A stretch of DNA of 64,000 nucleotides from Topomyia yanbarensis (GCF_030247195.1 NC_080670.1:35555934-35619933); one strand, 5' to 3'. Counted from the first letter of the stretch, positions 22,278-34,097 are shown. Program-made: numbers and translations. Notes: generated by a model from the sequence alone, not told the origin.

Positions 22278-23044
22278 GGGGGGCGTCTGGTGCAGTGGGC
22301 AAAAAATTTACTTCTTTTTATTCGCTTAATTTGTTAGTATTGAACCTCTAGAGTAGTCTCCCGCGATCTCGGTGGCCACGCTAAAACTTCTTTTGTTTTA
22401 AACAGCTAAACATTCCTCGTGTATATTTGCTGTAACGCAGGCACATTTCAATCTATAGGCAACTTTAATAGCGTTTTTCTCGAAACCACGTCTTTCAAAT
22501 TGGCGAACACAATAACTCAAAAACTAATCAACGATTTCGATGTTTTTTATGAGAATGCACAATATGTGTAGCCTGTGGATGAGCTATTATTATTTAGTAG
22601 AAAACTGAGCGAATTTTACAGTAAAATATGAGATTTTTCGGTTTTTATAAAACCCTTTTCCGAAACTAGAGCTTTTTCCTATTTTTTTAGTTCATCGCAT
22701 AATAATTGTAATTGTTTATTGAGGGCTTTAACTAGATGGTCATTAGCCCGTTCATCGAATAACTACAAGTCTAAGCTTTACAAATCTTATTGAATTTTCT
22801 GTGTCAGACAATTTTATCAATAGTTATCGTGTTCTCCGCGACGCTCCTCGATGTGCAAATGGTTGGACGTCTACTCTTGGAACACTCGTATGTTGGGCTC
22901 TGCGTGATTGAAAATAATTCTTTTCGTACACAATGAATGTACAAATAAACCTTAACATTACACTAAAGATCCATTGAAACCTTGCCTTCGAAATCGTAAA
23001 ACAAAATAACTTTCGGTTTGAGCACTTTACACCAGACGCCTCCC
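22278..23044. mobile_element. TTAA-flanked MITE
   Basis: A 767-bp element with inverted ends GGGGGGCGTCTGGTG and, at the right, the complement of GGGAGGCGTCTGGTG. It lies exactly between two TTAA copies (22274-22277 and 23045-23048). TTAA duplication is characteristic of piggyBac and also Kolobok elements. It has no transposase. It sits inside the LINE ORF1 fossil. Confidence 0.85.
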
Positions 23045-23283
23045 TTAACTACATTCAAAGAACCCTATGCACATACCCTGGACAGATGCCTGAAACCAAC
23101 ACCACCAAGCATTCGACATCTGCTGATACACAACAGACAGCCGACCAAAAAATAAAAGCCGGACAAACAATATTCCACGGCATCCCCAAGCCAATAGGTC
23201 ACATACCTAGAGAAGAAATAAACTTGAAAGAAGATGGCTATACCAATATCACTCGAAACACACAAATAGCACCAAACATCTAA
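23045..23283 (+). pseudogene. LINE gag-like ORF1 fossil, 3' part
   Basis: If one TTAA and the intervening MITE are ignored, frame 3 of the left part continues without interruption into NYIQRTLCTYPGQMPET, then a polar, Thr/Gln/Lys-rich tail, ending at a stop at 23281-23283. A 'tYpGQ' step following 'PIPSY' is what I expect in this ORF1 family, where a zinc knuckle normally follows; no CCHC knuckle is visible here. No ORF2 follows. Confidence 0.55.
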
Positions 23284-23657
23284 CAGCGAAAATCAAAGCT
23301 CCAGCGACGACGACGACAACATGACTCAAACACGAGCGAAGGAGAAGGTAGCAGCACGGAATGATCAGCAAACGGCAGAGGGTAAACCTGAGAACAAGAA
23401 ATTGATAAAACTTTATTGTAATCACTCGAGGTTAGGGAATGACGCGCAAAAATAATTTTTTGATATATTTTTCATTGTGAGTGTCATATTAGATTTAGCG
23501 CAAGTTAATATATTTTAGTTAATTGTTAGAGGTTTTTTTTCCATTTTTTTGGGTTTAAGTGGCACAGTAAATTATTCTCTAGGATATACGGAGGAAAAAC
23601 GCAGATCAAAGCTGTGCTGATGGACGAATCTAAGTAAATTATGGGTAAAAATCAACC
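23284..23657. other. no gene recognised
   Basis: The start (to about 23400) may be the decayed end of the ORF1 fossil, with GACGAC-rich sequence. The rest is AT-rich with nothing recognisable. Confidence 0.35.
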
Positions 23658-23964
23658 ACAGTGGAGACCCGATTTTATCGGCACCCGATTTTATCAGCCG
23701 CCGATTTTATCAGCTTTTTGACCGGATTTTATCAGCTTCATATGAAAATTGATTTTTTTTTTGAATTTTTGCACTGTCAGACCCCCTTAAGGGAAACTTA
23801 AAGTAAATAATCAGGTTGCGAGGCTATATCTAAGGACCAAAGAATATTTTTTTAAGAACTTCGGCTTATTAAAAAGACAGAAATATATGTCCCGATTTTA
23901 TCAATGTCCCTGTTTTATCAGCTTAAAATTCGTCAGAGAGCTGCTAAAAACCGGTCTTCACTGT
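23658..23964. mobile_element. MITE with repeated CCGATTTTATCAG motif
   Basis: Ends ACAGTGGAGACCC at the left and the complement of ACAGTGAAGACCGG at the right form a short inverted repeat. The word GATTTTATC or GTTTTATC occurs at least six times inside, with four in the first 90 bp. TA follows the right end; the left flank is CC, so a TA duplication is not intact. The ends suit a pogo/mariner-type MITE, tentatively. Confidence 0.6.
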
Positions 23965-24434
23965 ATTGAAATTATTGTTAAAAACGACGCATTATCTCAA
24001 AATTGGACCTACATAGTTAGTACCTTCGAGGGAATTGCTCGGAATACCATTGTCTAAAACTTCTTTGAAGACATCGTCCTGCTATCCTGTCTCGCCCTAG
24101 CGTCTGAGCTCCGAACTACTTTGGTGCAACCACAAGAAGGGTTAGATACTAAGAATCAACTTTCCTGAAGATTCTATACTTCTATAATGTAACCACGTGG
24201 AGTTAATAATTTATTCCATGCGCTTTTTTTAAATTTCCGACCACTGTGCGACGGCTCTCTTGAACGAATGTATTTCACAAGAGTTGTACTTTAGTTTCAA
24301 AACTAACGAACGTACAACAGTGTTCCTCTGAACATATTGAACGTGAGCAGTACAATGATTCTAATGTGATGAAACTGAATACAGTTTGCTTCTAATTCGA
24401 AGTTCAACTTTAAACTAGAGTTGACTATTTTCAT

Positions 24435-24645
24435 TTTTTAGGTTAGGTTTCTAGCTGTGTAGTTCTGTTTTTAAACAAAAACAAACTATTTTGTCTTTAT
24501 CCGACGTTTCGGTTCCTTAGGGATCTTTTCCAAGGATTCGAAAATTGTTGAGAAAGATCCCAAATGGACAGAAACGTCGGATGAAGACAAAACAGTTTGA
24601 TTTTATTTTAAAATAGATTGCATAGCCAGACACCTAACCTAAAAA
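24435..24645. mobile_element. foldback MITE with ACGTTTCGG arms
   Basis: A 211-bp palindrome with perfect 14-bp ends TTTTTAGGTTAGGT and complement. Inside, 'aaactattttgtctttatccgacgtttcgg' and 'agggatctttt' face their complements around a centre near 24545. No coding region. Confidence 0.8.
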
Positions 24646-27378
24646 TTCAAAGTTAGATGAATGTAGACAATGAAAAAAGTAGAAATCAATAAAACTAATA
24701 AAAATCATCAAAAATTCCGCTTTTCCATCTGCACTTTTCCTTCGCCAATTTCTTCGGAATCCCCGACCGTACATAGCTCGCTAATAAACTTACGCATATC
24801 CCATTTTGGTTACCAACAGCAGCTAGAGAAGCATCGGACCTAGCATATCAATTTGATCATAAATAAGAAGAAAATCAAGATAAACTACCACACCGGAGAA
24901 AGATAGCTCCACAGAAAGTAATTAAAATCTATTAACTACCCCCGATCCAATCAATCAGCTGCCGCCTTCGGTGATCCTTCGCAAGCCCATGGACCGGGCC
25001 ACAGTTGGTCACTACGAGGAACCCACAGTCGGGAATAAATCAAATATTCAAATCCGTCCGTGTGACAGTTCGGCAGTCGATCCACTGCGTAGAGTTGTCC
25101 CCACTAAACTCGTTTCTCGTTGGGTTGTTCGGTCCGATCTGTCAGGTGGTGTCCGGAATGGCCCGTCGATAATCTGGCAAATGGATGGTTATTGGAGCAG
25201 TAAAATCAATCAATCGCCCATATTTTATTGATTTTATTGCGCAGAACACGCCCATTTCTGTAACGGGAGTTTGATGTTTAGACTCCAGAAAATCGTTAAA
25301 TCGGACTCCATTTTGACAGATATTTGCCGATCGCGGACCGCTGTGGGTTACGGGTGGGGTCTGATCGATTCACCGCTGGATTGATTGTATCGCGACCATT
25401 CCGCGCAGTGTAGCACAATTATGTCCCGCATCTCGACGGTTTCAACATATCATTTCGAAACTCGAACCAACCGAAGCCGTATCATGTTCACTGATTTGAT
25501 GGCTACTAAAAAGTGAATAAAATTATTCGAATTGCTTACTTTTCCACGGCGAGGCCTAATCGGAGATCATCTAATTATTCTCATCAGCCATCGTGTGGAA
25601 TTCACACACAAACACTGTTTGCACCGTTCCCATCCCAGCAATGGAGCTCCTTGACCAGATGTCTTCGACGACTAACAGATCCAATCTCAACGGCGTGGAA
25701 AATTCGGAAAAATCAACACTTGCCAGTGATTACGGCCAGCACCAAACAATCGCCCCCAACCAGCCATCAAATGCATTTAACGACTGGAAGTAATTTCCTT
25801 CTCTTTTTTTTTCGCGCCAGAATCAGATAATTTGCATGCGCAGTGCTATCATCACCTCGATTGCATTTTCGCAGCACAAGAGAGACAAACACAACCGCCG
25901 TCGCGGCCGTCGTCACCGCCCAACCGAGGGCGATTCAATTACATGATTCTGATGATGTGTTACCCACCGAACCGGGGGCTTGCGTGGTGGCAGTTACAAT
26001 AATAAAAAAATAGTCAAGCCGTCCGTGCGGGGGAAAAACGGTGGTGGACACGATACTTAATTACAAGCTTTTCCGAGCCAAGGGGGCGGAGATCGTAGCT
26101 TCCGCCTCATCCACAGCCGGGCCAGTAATCAACGGATGCATGCATCAACGGTCGGTCGGTCGGTCGGTCGGTACCCGGCGGGGCCCCAGTGCCAGTGCTA
26201 AAGCAAGCGGTTGGCTAAATGTTATGTTTTTGTCATTAAACTGTCCCCGACACCACGCTGATGTCGCTGGTGGTTGCTGCTACGCGAGCCGGAGAAGGTA
26301 TAACGAGGAAACGGAATGCCTATTGTCTATGGTAGGCAAGAATTTCCCATCGTGCATGAAAATTGCATCCAATCACGGTAGATTTCCATTCCGTCCCGGT
26401 TTTTTTTTGTTGTAGTTGTGGAAAAATACGACGGAACACAAAAGAAGCAACGGTCGTCTTTTGTTTTCCGCGGAAATTGAAGACTCGGATGGTCGTTCGG
26501 TGGTGGGTTCTTTGTAAAATGGTGACGACCCGATAGATGGGTGCTAGCTTCGTATGTAGAAAATCTGTGCAGAAGCAAGAATATTAAAAATTTTAGTGCC
26601 TTAATCCATGTGGCCGTTTAAGCTACCTAACGTTAGCTAATTAGATAAGTTTAGAAGGATTTTTTTTCTATGAGTATATTTTTCCTTATAACCAGTTCTC
26701 AAAACTAGAAAATCGGTGTTCAAAACATTAAAGATTGTCAATCAAACAATTTTCTTCCAACAGCAATGCCCGTTTTCCAACGACTCGAAGCATGAATTCC
26801 ATTTTTATTACGGTGGACCCATTTTCAAAGAAAGAACCATAAAATAATCGATAACACGATACGACGGCTTCAGGTTAGCGGCTTGCTGGAATTCATCGTC
26901 AGTGCAAAGCGTCCGGGGCTCAGTTCCCCCGGGGTCTCGATGAGGGGACCCCCATTTTCGGACGCACTTTCCAATCGCTTTATTATCACTTCACTTGGGC
27001 AATTTTATAACCTCCCGTGTTTAATCTACTAGAGGAAGGTAATAAATTTTTAACAGCTTCGCCGCCGACGCCGTCATCATCATCATCATCAGTGGAGTCG
27101 ATACATTAAACCATTTTCACGTTTGACTGATAGATCTAATGTTAATCAGTTTCTAGAATTTGGAGAAAGGCGATCCTCCGGCGGGTCGTAAAATGGTTTT
27201 GTAGCTCCCGGCTGCCTATTGGTTTGCCACTTGGGACGGTGAAATTTTGTTGAAGTTAATTTTAACATCTTTTTCATGGTACAACTTTTCATTTTCCTAA
27301 ACCAAATTTTAATATTAAATCAAACGGTACATTACAGTGTACTGTGTAATTTCTGAATTTACTGTAAATTTTACTTTA
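24646..27378. other. low-repeat DNA, no gene recognised; small microsatellites
   Basis: GC-balanced, high-complexity sequence with (CGGT)n at 26152-26172 and (CAT)n at about 27075-27091. Several ORFs of 80-124 codons overlap in different frames with no domain or splice-site support. It is probably intron or flank of a host gene. Confidence 0.4.
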
Positions 27379-27618
27379 TTTTTAATGGCTTTATTAGTCG
27401 TTTATTAAAAAGTACAACTAATTTTAATATTTGACGTTTCGGTGCTGCTCAGTACCATCTTTAGGGGACAAATTCCGATATAAATTAAAAACGAACTATT
27501 TTCCCCCTGACGATATTGCCAAATAGCGTCGAAACATCGGACAAATCTCAAAACACGTTTCACCTTTTATTAAAAAATTCCACCTTTTATTAAAAGTCTG
27601 ACAAAGCCGTTAAAAAAT
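27379..27618. mobile_element. foldback MITE, second ACGTTTCGG-type element
   Basis: About 240 bp. 'ttttaatggctttattagt' and 'gacgtttcgg' on the left face 'cgtcgaaacatcgg' and 'gtctgacaaagccgtt' on the right. A strong inner stem forms between GACGATATTGCC and AAATAGCGTC. It resembles 24435-24645 in architecture, not in full sequence. Confidence 0.6.
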
Positions 27619-29376
27619 TAAGCTAAAGCTATTGAATAGCATAACTATTAACTTAATGAATCAGTGATTTGTTTGGCTTGTACCGAAAACACCCGCGTAT
27701 CGTTAAAAATGGTCTTCAGCTAATATGGCTTTTTCATTGTTGAACGTAGCCGTCCGCTCTGCATCCTTAATCGCGGAGAAAGCGTTGTTCATCGCACTGC
27801 TAATACAAAAGCCTCTCCATCTAACAGCATGTGCAATTAATTGCTACTTCGCTGGCGTTAATCGGCAAAAATTAATCTGTCATCTCGTCCAGACTGATGT
27901 CTTAATTGAACCTAATTACCACTCGCATACCCCGGGTATTTTCAGGCGACGCGCAGCAACGTAGGATATATAGAGTGCAACCGTGTCGATCTTCTGACCT
28001 CCGCCAACTCCCCCGCTCCCACCCATAAATCCCTTTCCCGCATTCATCGGAGCCAGTGCACTAATGCGTGCGCCACACGGCAACGTACGGTTGCGTGAAG
28101 TAACTAATCAAACTGTCATAATTCGATTTGACTCAGCTGCTACTTGCTCGGGCGCTGCTGCTGCTGCTAGTTTACCCAAAACCATATGCGGCTCGCGTCG
28201 CGAGGTTTGGAGCCTTCACACGAATGGACGTAGGTGCTTGAAATACTGCCGCCATCGGGTTCGCAAGCGTACCTTGGAAAGGCTCTCCATATTAACGCCA
28301 AAGTTTAGACGCGCACGAATTGCATTTTATTTTCGGTTGATACCATCGAATATCGTCGCTTTTCGTTTACATCATCGAATAAATTGTACCCGGTGATATT
28401 CGATTTTTTTATGTGGATGCGATCGTTACACAGCTAGATGAGAAAATAACTACAAGTCCGTGTAGATCGCAGCCCTATAATGCTATAGATAGGAAAAAAA
28501 ATTGTTAAGAGTTATGCAACATGGAATGAAATCCAATAATAAAATACTTCACCAGACAACCAACAACTCCCTGAAAAATAAAAATGCGAAGTGACAGATT
28601 TTTTGAGGACATTTTCTGCGAGAAAACTTTTCCTAGCAGATAGTAACTCCGAGAAGGCCTTTACCGGGAGATACTTAAACCTCACAAAGCCTGGAGATGT
28701 AACCATGATCCAGTTAGTCAAAAAGTAAGGTGACCATATCAGGCGAGTAAAAACTACCGTTAAAGAAATCTGCTATCTTGAATTCAGCGAACGAGACAGA
28801 ATATTTTTGAATCGTCTGTGAAGGATCGACGATGAGCCTTCAACACGGAAGATACGACATTGATGTAAAGTAGAAAATCAACGGTCCCAAGTAGCTTCCC
28901 TGGGCTATATCTGATGTAATAGTAAATGTGGTCACTAGAGTAACAAGAAAAAAGGACCCCCATCGGCCCACCCCTGAGTCGATTCCTAGTCCCACCAGGA
29001 GTACTCGCTCCAAAATTGAAGCAAATCGGACAAGTCTAGCTGAAGCTGAAGTTTGTATGGGATTTTTAGGCAATTTACATGGAGAAAACCCACGCATTTT
29101 CACCGCTAGGTGGCACTGTATGCATCGTATTATCACTGTAAGTGAAAATTGGAAAGATAATTTAATTGTTTACAACTTTGTTGAAGACTGCTAGTCAATC
29201 CGTCTTTGTTAAAAGTTATTATACTTTTAGCGAAGCGATGTCTGAGTCAGTTCTGCATGTGGCCTAGTAGTTTAAAATTGTGTATCAGTACTCGATTCCC
29301 ATGAAAAAATTTTTTTTGTGAAATGATGGTTAGGCTTAGCTCAATACCATGTTCAGAAGAATTATAGCGAATAATA
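27619..29376. other. no gene recognised
   Basis: Mixed DNA: GC-balanced to 28.4 kb, AT-rich after. A (GCT)n run lies at about 28154-28168. The stretch 28910-29190 has a clean ORF of 88 codons but no domain. I see no terminal repeats. Confidence 0.35.
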
Positions 29377-29610
29377 CGAGTCATGTTTTGGTTAGAACAT
29401 TTTAGTTCCATATGTTACCGCATAGAGAGCGCCAACACTAACTTTTCAACGGAGAGAATAGAAATTAGGTGTCTTTCACAAAGTTGTAGAATTTTGCAAT
29501 AATTCTTCCGAACATCTCGATATCCTATCTCTCTTCTATGAAAGGTTAGTGTTGGCTCCCTCTACACGGCCACAGGTGGAACAAAAATATTCTAACCAAA
29601 ATATAACTCG
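29377..29610. mobile_element. inverted-repeat element (234 bp)
   Basis: The left arm 'cgagtcatgttttggttaga...gccaacactaacctttc'-like sequence faces the right arm 'gaaaggttagtgttggc...tctaaccaaaatataactcg'. The arms are about 75 bp with several differences. It abuts the next foldback at 29611, so the two may form one composite. Confidence 0.65.
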
Positions 29611-30305
29611 TAGGTTTCATCGTGAAAAAAAACAGTTTTTAGCGATTTTTTAGAACTTTGCGTGAAGCAAATTTAACAAAACTTTTGTACATGTGCATTT
29701 CAATAACATGCTGTAATTTTTCTATGTACAAATTTCGACGAAACTTTTCATACAACGTCTCTGGAAAAAAAACATGATTTGCGGTGTTATCTACCATTCA
29801 AAAACTACTTTTGCGATTTCTTTCAAACTTTTATGTTAAAAATAGCTAACCCCTAGGTCGAGTTATTGTAATAATTTTTCATTTAAGGGCGTGTTTACTC
29901 ATAAAAAGGCGGAATTTATCGTGAAAAAATAGTAATTTTTATTTAAAGTGGGTAGAATCTCCATTAATTGAAAATTTACCGCAAATACTCAACGTAGGGA
30001 TTAGGTATTTTTACATAGAATGAGTATGCAAAGTTTGAAAGAAATCGGTTAAGTAGTTTTGGAATGGCAGGAAACACCGCAATCCATGTTTTTCCAGAGA
30101 CGTTCTACAAAAAGCTTCGTCACGTCGACGTCTACAAAAAGCTTCGTCACCGAGTTGTTTGTCGTTATTTTTGCATAGAAAAATGACAGCGTGGTATTGA
30201 AATAGTACACTATAACGTGCAAAAGTTTTGATAAATTCGCTTCACGCAAAACTCTAAAAAAAATTCACAAAAAAGTGTTTTTTCCACGCTAAAACCCTTA
30301 AACCA
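29611..30305. mobile_element. foldback element (about 0.7 kb)
   Basis: Arms of about 220-260 bp. The left shows 'gcgtgaagcaaatttaacaaaactttt', 'caacgtctctggaaaaa' and 'gcggtgtt'; the right shows the complements ending with 'cgcttcacgcaaaactct' and 'ttttttccacgctaaaaccc'. The centre is AT-rich. The right arm is broken by a small duplication of 'gtctacaaaaagcttcgtcac' near 30100-30150. Confidence 0.7.
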
Positions 30306-30355
30306 CACCCCCCCCCCCCCTTAAGCAAAAACGGAACGACGACGAAAAACTCGCA
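30205..30355 (+). repeat. 150-bp repeat, copy 1
   Basis: Begins 'agtacactataacgtgcaaa' and ends 'aacggaacgacgacgaaaaa', with a poly-C run at 30307-30320. It recurs at 31091-31241, about 886 bp downstream, in the same orientation with roughly 90% identity by eye. Its first 100 bp are the right arm of the foldback at 29611-30305. Confidence 0.8.
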
Positions 30356-30559
30356 ATTTGCAAGCATATTTCAGGCAGAGCCGTCAAAAGGAAGCAGTGT
30401 CCATCACATACGGGAAGGTTATTTATACAAGCCCCGCGTGTTCCTTTTGTATCAGTCGATGCCCACTTATCAAACGAGCAACACATTGACTCTATTGTCC
30501 AAGCGATACAATAGGATACCCTTGCTCTTAAGCGATTCAATCAAATACGAGCAGTACGG

Positions 30560-32400
30560 GTACAAATAGAGGTGCCGAGTGTCCGACGTCGCTGGACTAG
30601 TAAACGAGCAACATCATGGCTATATATTTCGGACGGCACAATCGTACGTGCACATGCAAAGTTTCAAATCACACAGCGTCATGAAGAGCGCACGATTGAT
30701 GATAGGGTGGGTGCAAGTTTTACACGGTTTCACTGTGTGCGGGTTAATGTCAGCACTGCACAGTAGTTTAGACTGTGAATTTAACAGGAATTTTAACTTT
30801 TTGCTAAAATTAAATGACACAATATGTTTGACAAAGTTGTTGTACTTTACAAGGTTCTTCTTTAAACAGATGCTAGGGTGGTTCTAATTTCAGCATTATT
30901 TAAAATTGAACTTTTTAACGGTTTGAGATAGAGCTTTACTGTCTTCGAGTAACACATTTTAGACAAATTTGCTGAAGACATGCAAGTTCTAGCTTTTATA
31001 CTTTCCATTGTACGAGAAATCCAAAAGTAAGCTTTAGGGTGTTTCTTAAAAACCGTTTTATTTCTATTACTTTTGTTGCTTTTATTTTACACTAAAGTAC
31101 ACTATAACGTGCAAAAGTTTTGATCAATTCGCTGCATGCAAAGCTCTAAAAAAATTTACAAAAAAGTGTGTTTTCCACGCTGAAACCCTTACACATCATC
31201 CAACCCCCCCTTAAGCAAAAACGGAACGACGACGAAAAACAACTTGAATATAATTATAAGAATTTTTTTATAGTAAAATGACAAGTGCACGACATAGAGT
31301 TTTAGTGTCTTCGACAAAGTTTTAAAAAAAATTCTTCAATTTTCTGGAGAACAGTGAAACTCTATCTCGAACCACTAAAAAGTAATTTTCTGATCTTAAA
31401 AAAATTAGAACCACCCTATCCACTATTCAAAATAATAGAAAAGTATTGTAAAATGCAATATCTTATCATGAAAACGAAACTATATTTTTTATATAGTCCA
31501 CAGTGAAAGTAATTTAAATATATTACAAAGGGTCAATTAATGAAAAACCAAATTTTTAATAAAACTTTTTCAGTTTTCATTCTTTTTCAACCTATCCTTC
31601 TGATGTTTTTCGGAACTTTTGAAGACGAACATTTCCTTCTAACACATCAAAACTCTAGCTTCTATTATTTAAAAGATATAAGCACTTAATATATCAAAAA
31701 CAGATTTTTTTAAATCAATTTTATGAAATTTAAAAAAATAAATTCGCCATTTTTTGCTCAAATATAACTCTAATCATGACCTTATTTATAGTTGAAAAAG
31801 ACTTAACTTTAGTTTGCCCCAATGAGTGATATTGTTATTCCAAAAAAACCCATTTTTGGCGAAAAAATGCTCATAACTCATTTTCAACGAATATAGTTGT
31901 GTGGTACCCTGAAATAAATTATTCGCCTTAAAATAACCTTAAAGTTGTCTGAAGACTACTTTGGTTTCAAATCAATACCGCAAAAGTTATTCCAATAAAA
32001 CAGTTTTTTCTAAGAAACGCCCTAACCTTCGATTTTAAATTTGTTGTAAAGCAAAAAGTATGACAGATAGAGCTTACATGTCTTCAACAAACTTTTCCAA
32101 AATTTGTCGTTCTACAACTTCGATTTAACAAAAAAAAGTTGGCCCACAAACTACGAAAACTTCTCCAAAGATTTAATAAGGCTAAGTTGTTTAGTTTAAG
32201 TAAAATCTCAAAATTCCTGCTAAATCTGCATTCTGGACCACTGTGCCCTGGTGTCTACTAAAACCGTGTAGGACTTGCCCCGTGTTCTTGTTGCGTGCAA
32301 AGTTTATCGTGCGCTCTGCATCACGCTGTGCGATTTGAAACGTTTCCATGTACACGAACGAATATGCAATGCGGGTGGGTTTTGGTTTGAGCTCAACACG
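30560..32400. mobile_element. composite imperfect palindrome (1.8 kb) with nested MITE
   Basis: The outer arms (about 30640-30800 and 32200-32360) are inverted relatives. The left has 'gtttcaaatcacacagcgtcatgaagagcgcacgat'-type sequence and 'acacggtttcactgtg'; the right has its complement, including 'cgtgcgctctgcatcacgc' and 'aaaccgtgtagga'. The 1.4 kb between contains a MITE (30874-31418) and AT-rich DNA. Boundaries are approximate. Confidence 0.6.
30874..31418. mobile_element. MITE with TAGGGTGGTTCTAATTT ends
   Basis: A perfect 17-bp inverted repeat at 30874-30890 and 31402-31418, continuing as an imperfect match for about 80 bp (a 'gagatagagctttactgt' block faces 'acagtgaaactctatctc'). 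The terminal TA may be the target duplication. It contains the second copy of the 150-bp repeat (31091-31241), which seems to have been captured or inserted. Confidence 0.75.
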
Positions 32401-32488
32401 GTGGCGGCAGGGTGCGCCTTATGTGTGGAATTGCGTTGGGAAACATCGATTCATTTTTCTGTTTGTGTGTGCGTTGGGTTAATACGTA

Positions 32489-33440
32489 CACCAAAAAAAT
32501 ATGAATTTTATCGTTGACATAATTGCAAGCATGACATAATTTAGTAAACCGTAATTCACGAAATGCCGAAATCAGAGTCGGAAAATGTTTTTTTCATTTG
32601 CCAAAATCAGGCGAAAATGACGAAAGAACGAAGCTTCTTTCCATACCACTAGCACTTTGCGAAATCGAAAATGAGACTACAGGCTACGACAAAGCAAGCA
32701 TGCAGCAGAGCGTTTTCATTATTCTCTCCACACGCTCGTTTTCGCTTTGAGATTCAGAATGATATTGGTACATTCGATATTGAACTTACTGCTGGGGAAA
32801 CGAACATACACTAGCAATGATATTTATTTGTCAATGCTCGATTCTGTAGATTTGCGAGCTAATGATGGTATTGTAAGACGGAAGCCTGATCGGTGTGCAT
32901 ATTTCTCATTTTAACTATGTTCTAGTTGCATTATTAGATGCACATTGCATTAATTTCATTTAATGAATGAGAATCGCAAATTACTGACCATGTATCAAAA
33001 CGAAATTGCAACTTCGGATTGTCATAGGAAAACGAAAGTCGCTGCTGCTGCTACTCGTTTTCTTAGAATCGAGAGAGGAGGGGACATCGCCTTTATTGTT
33101 TGATTTTTTCATGCAGTTAACGACGAAAGAGGCAGGGAAAGGACGAAAATGAATTCTCTGAATTTCGTCGTTCATTGAATAGGTATGAGAATTTTAGGCT
33201 CTGGCCGATATATAACCGCACTCCGTTTAATTTTACATGAAACATATACTTTACATGCGCAATTACATAAAATTACACGTACTGCCATTCAGAACAATCG
33301 CCATATGTGGCGTGAAATTACATGATTAGCGAAATTCAACGTCAAGTAAAATTAAAATGAAACGTAAAAGTAAGTCATTTTTGATGCTCGGATATGTCAG
33401 GGTCATGAGACGTAAATTTACACGATTTTTTCTAGGTGTG
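32489..33440. mobile_element. TA-type MITE, family E, copy 1, split by a hAT-type insert
   Basis: The left 85 bp (to 32572) and right 230 bp (from 33212) together match the uninterrupted copy at 37560-37874. The ends are 'cacc(a)aaaaaaat' and the complement of 'cacacctagaaaaa'. TA precedes the left end; the right TA is lost. Confidence 0.8.
32573..33203. mobile_element. hAT-type MITE nested in family E
   Basis: A 631-bp insert with inverted ends CAGAGTC.../CAGAGCC... flanked by 8-bp duplications GCCGAAAT (32565-32572) and GCCGATAT (33204-33211), one mismatch. The homologous position in 37560-37874 is uninterrupted, giving the empty site. The eight-base duplication and CAGAG ends fit the hAT superfamily. 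It has no transposase. Confidence 0.8.
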
Positions 33441-33860
33441 CGGGTGAAATTCTCATGCCAACATGTTTTCGGTGGTATGCAGGTACTAAAGTTAGAGAGC
33501 CTATTGTTGCACACGTTCCATATTTCGAATATACATACATGGCGCCTTTTTTATCACTAAGGTATTTGATAACTGGATTTGGGCCTACTAAAAGTTGGAA
33601 AGTTTGCAAATTTAAAAAAAGAAATTATCCCAAACGACGTACTTGGAGATTTCGATGACAATTCACGGCTCAAGTTAGAAGGGAAAAACTTAAGCTCCAG
33701 TTAGAAGGGAAAAAATTAGTGTATTTCTACTTCATTGCGGTTATGTCTGGCAATACTCATGCCTGTCATAAATCTTTGAAATTTGACATTTACAAAGGAA
33801 ACATGGCAAAATTCCAACAAAGAGAAACAAAGGTGAACCGGTGCAGCAAACTATAGTGGA
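33441..33860. other. no gene; short tandem duplication
   Basis: A 'agttagaagggaaaaa' word is duplicated in tandem at about 33676 and 33701. Nothing else recognisable. Confidence 0.4.
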
Positions 33861-33868
33861 ATTCTGAC

Positions 33869-34097
33869 CCGGGATGCCACATTGAAATCTGTGTTACGGA
33901 AAATCTTTTTACCATCTGTGATGACTAAACCAGAAAAAAATCTGTGATAAATTTTCAAACCGTCTGCGAAAAATCAAAATATTTCCAAGAATCGGTGAAA
34001 TTTTAATCAAAATGCCAAAAATCTGTCATCTGCGAAAAAGAATCTGTGATCAAAAATCTGTAACATTGCAGAAAAATTTGTGAATATGGTAACCCTG
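33869..34097. mobile_element. hAT-type MITE, ATCTGTGA-rich
   Basis: A 229-bp element with perfect 8-bp duplications ATTCTGAC (33861-33868 and 34098-34105). The ends CCGGGATGCCACATT and, complemented, CAGGGTTACCATATT match at 11 of 15 positions. The interior repeats 'aaatctgtgat/aaatctgtga' several times. A right-hand partial copy lies at 40296-40446. Confidence 0.85.
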
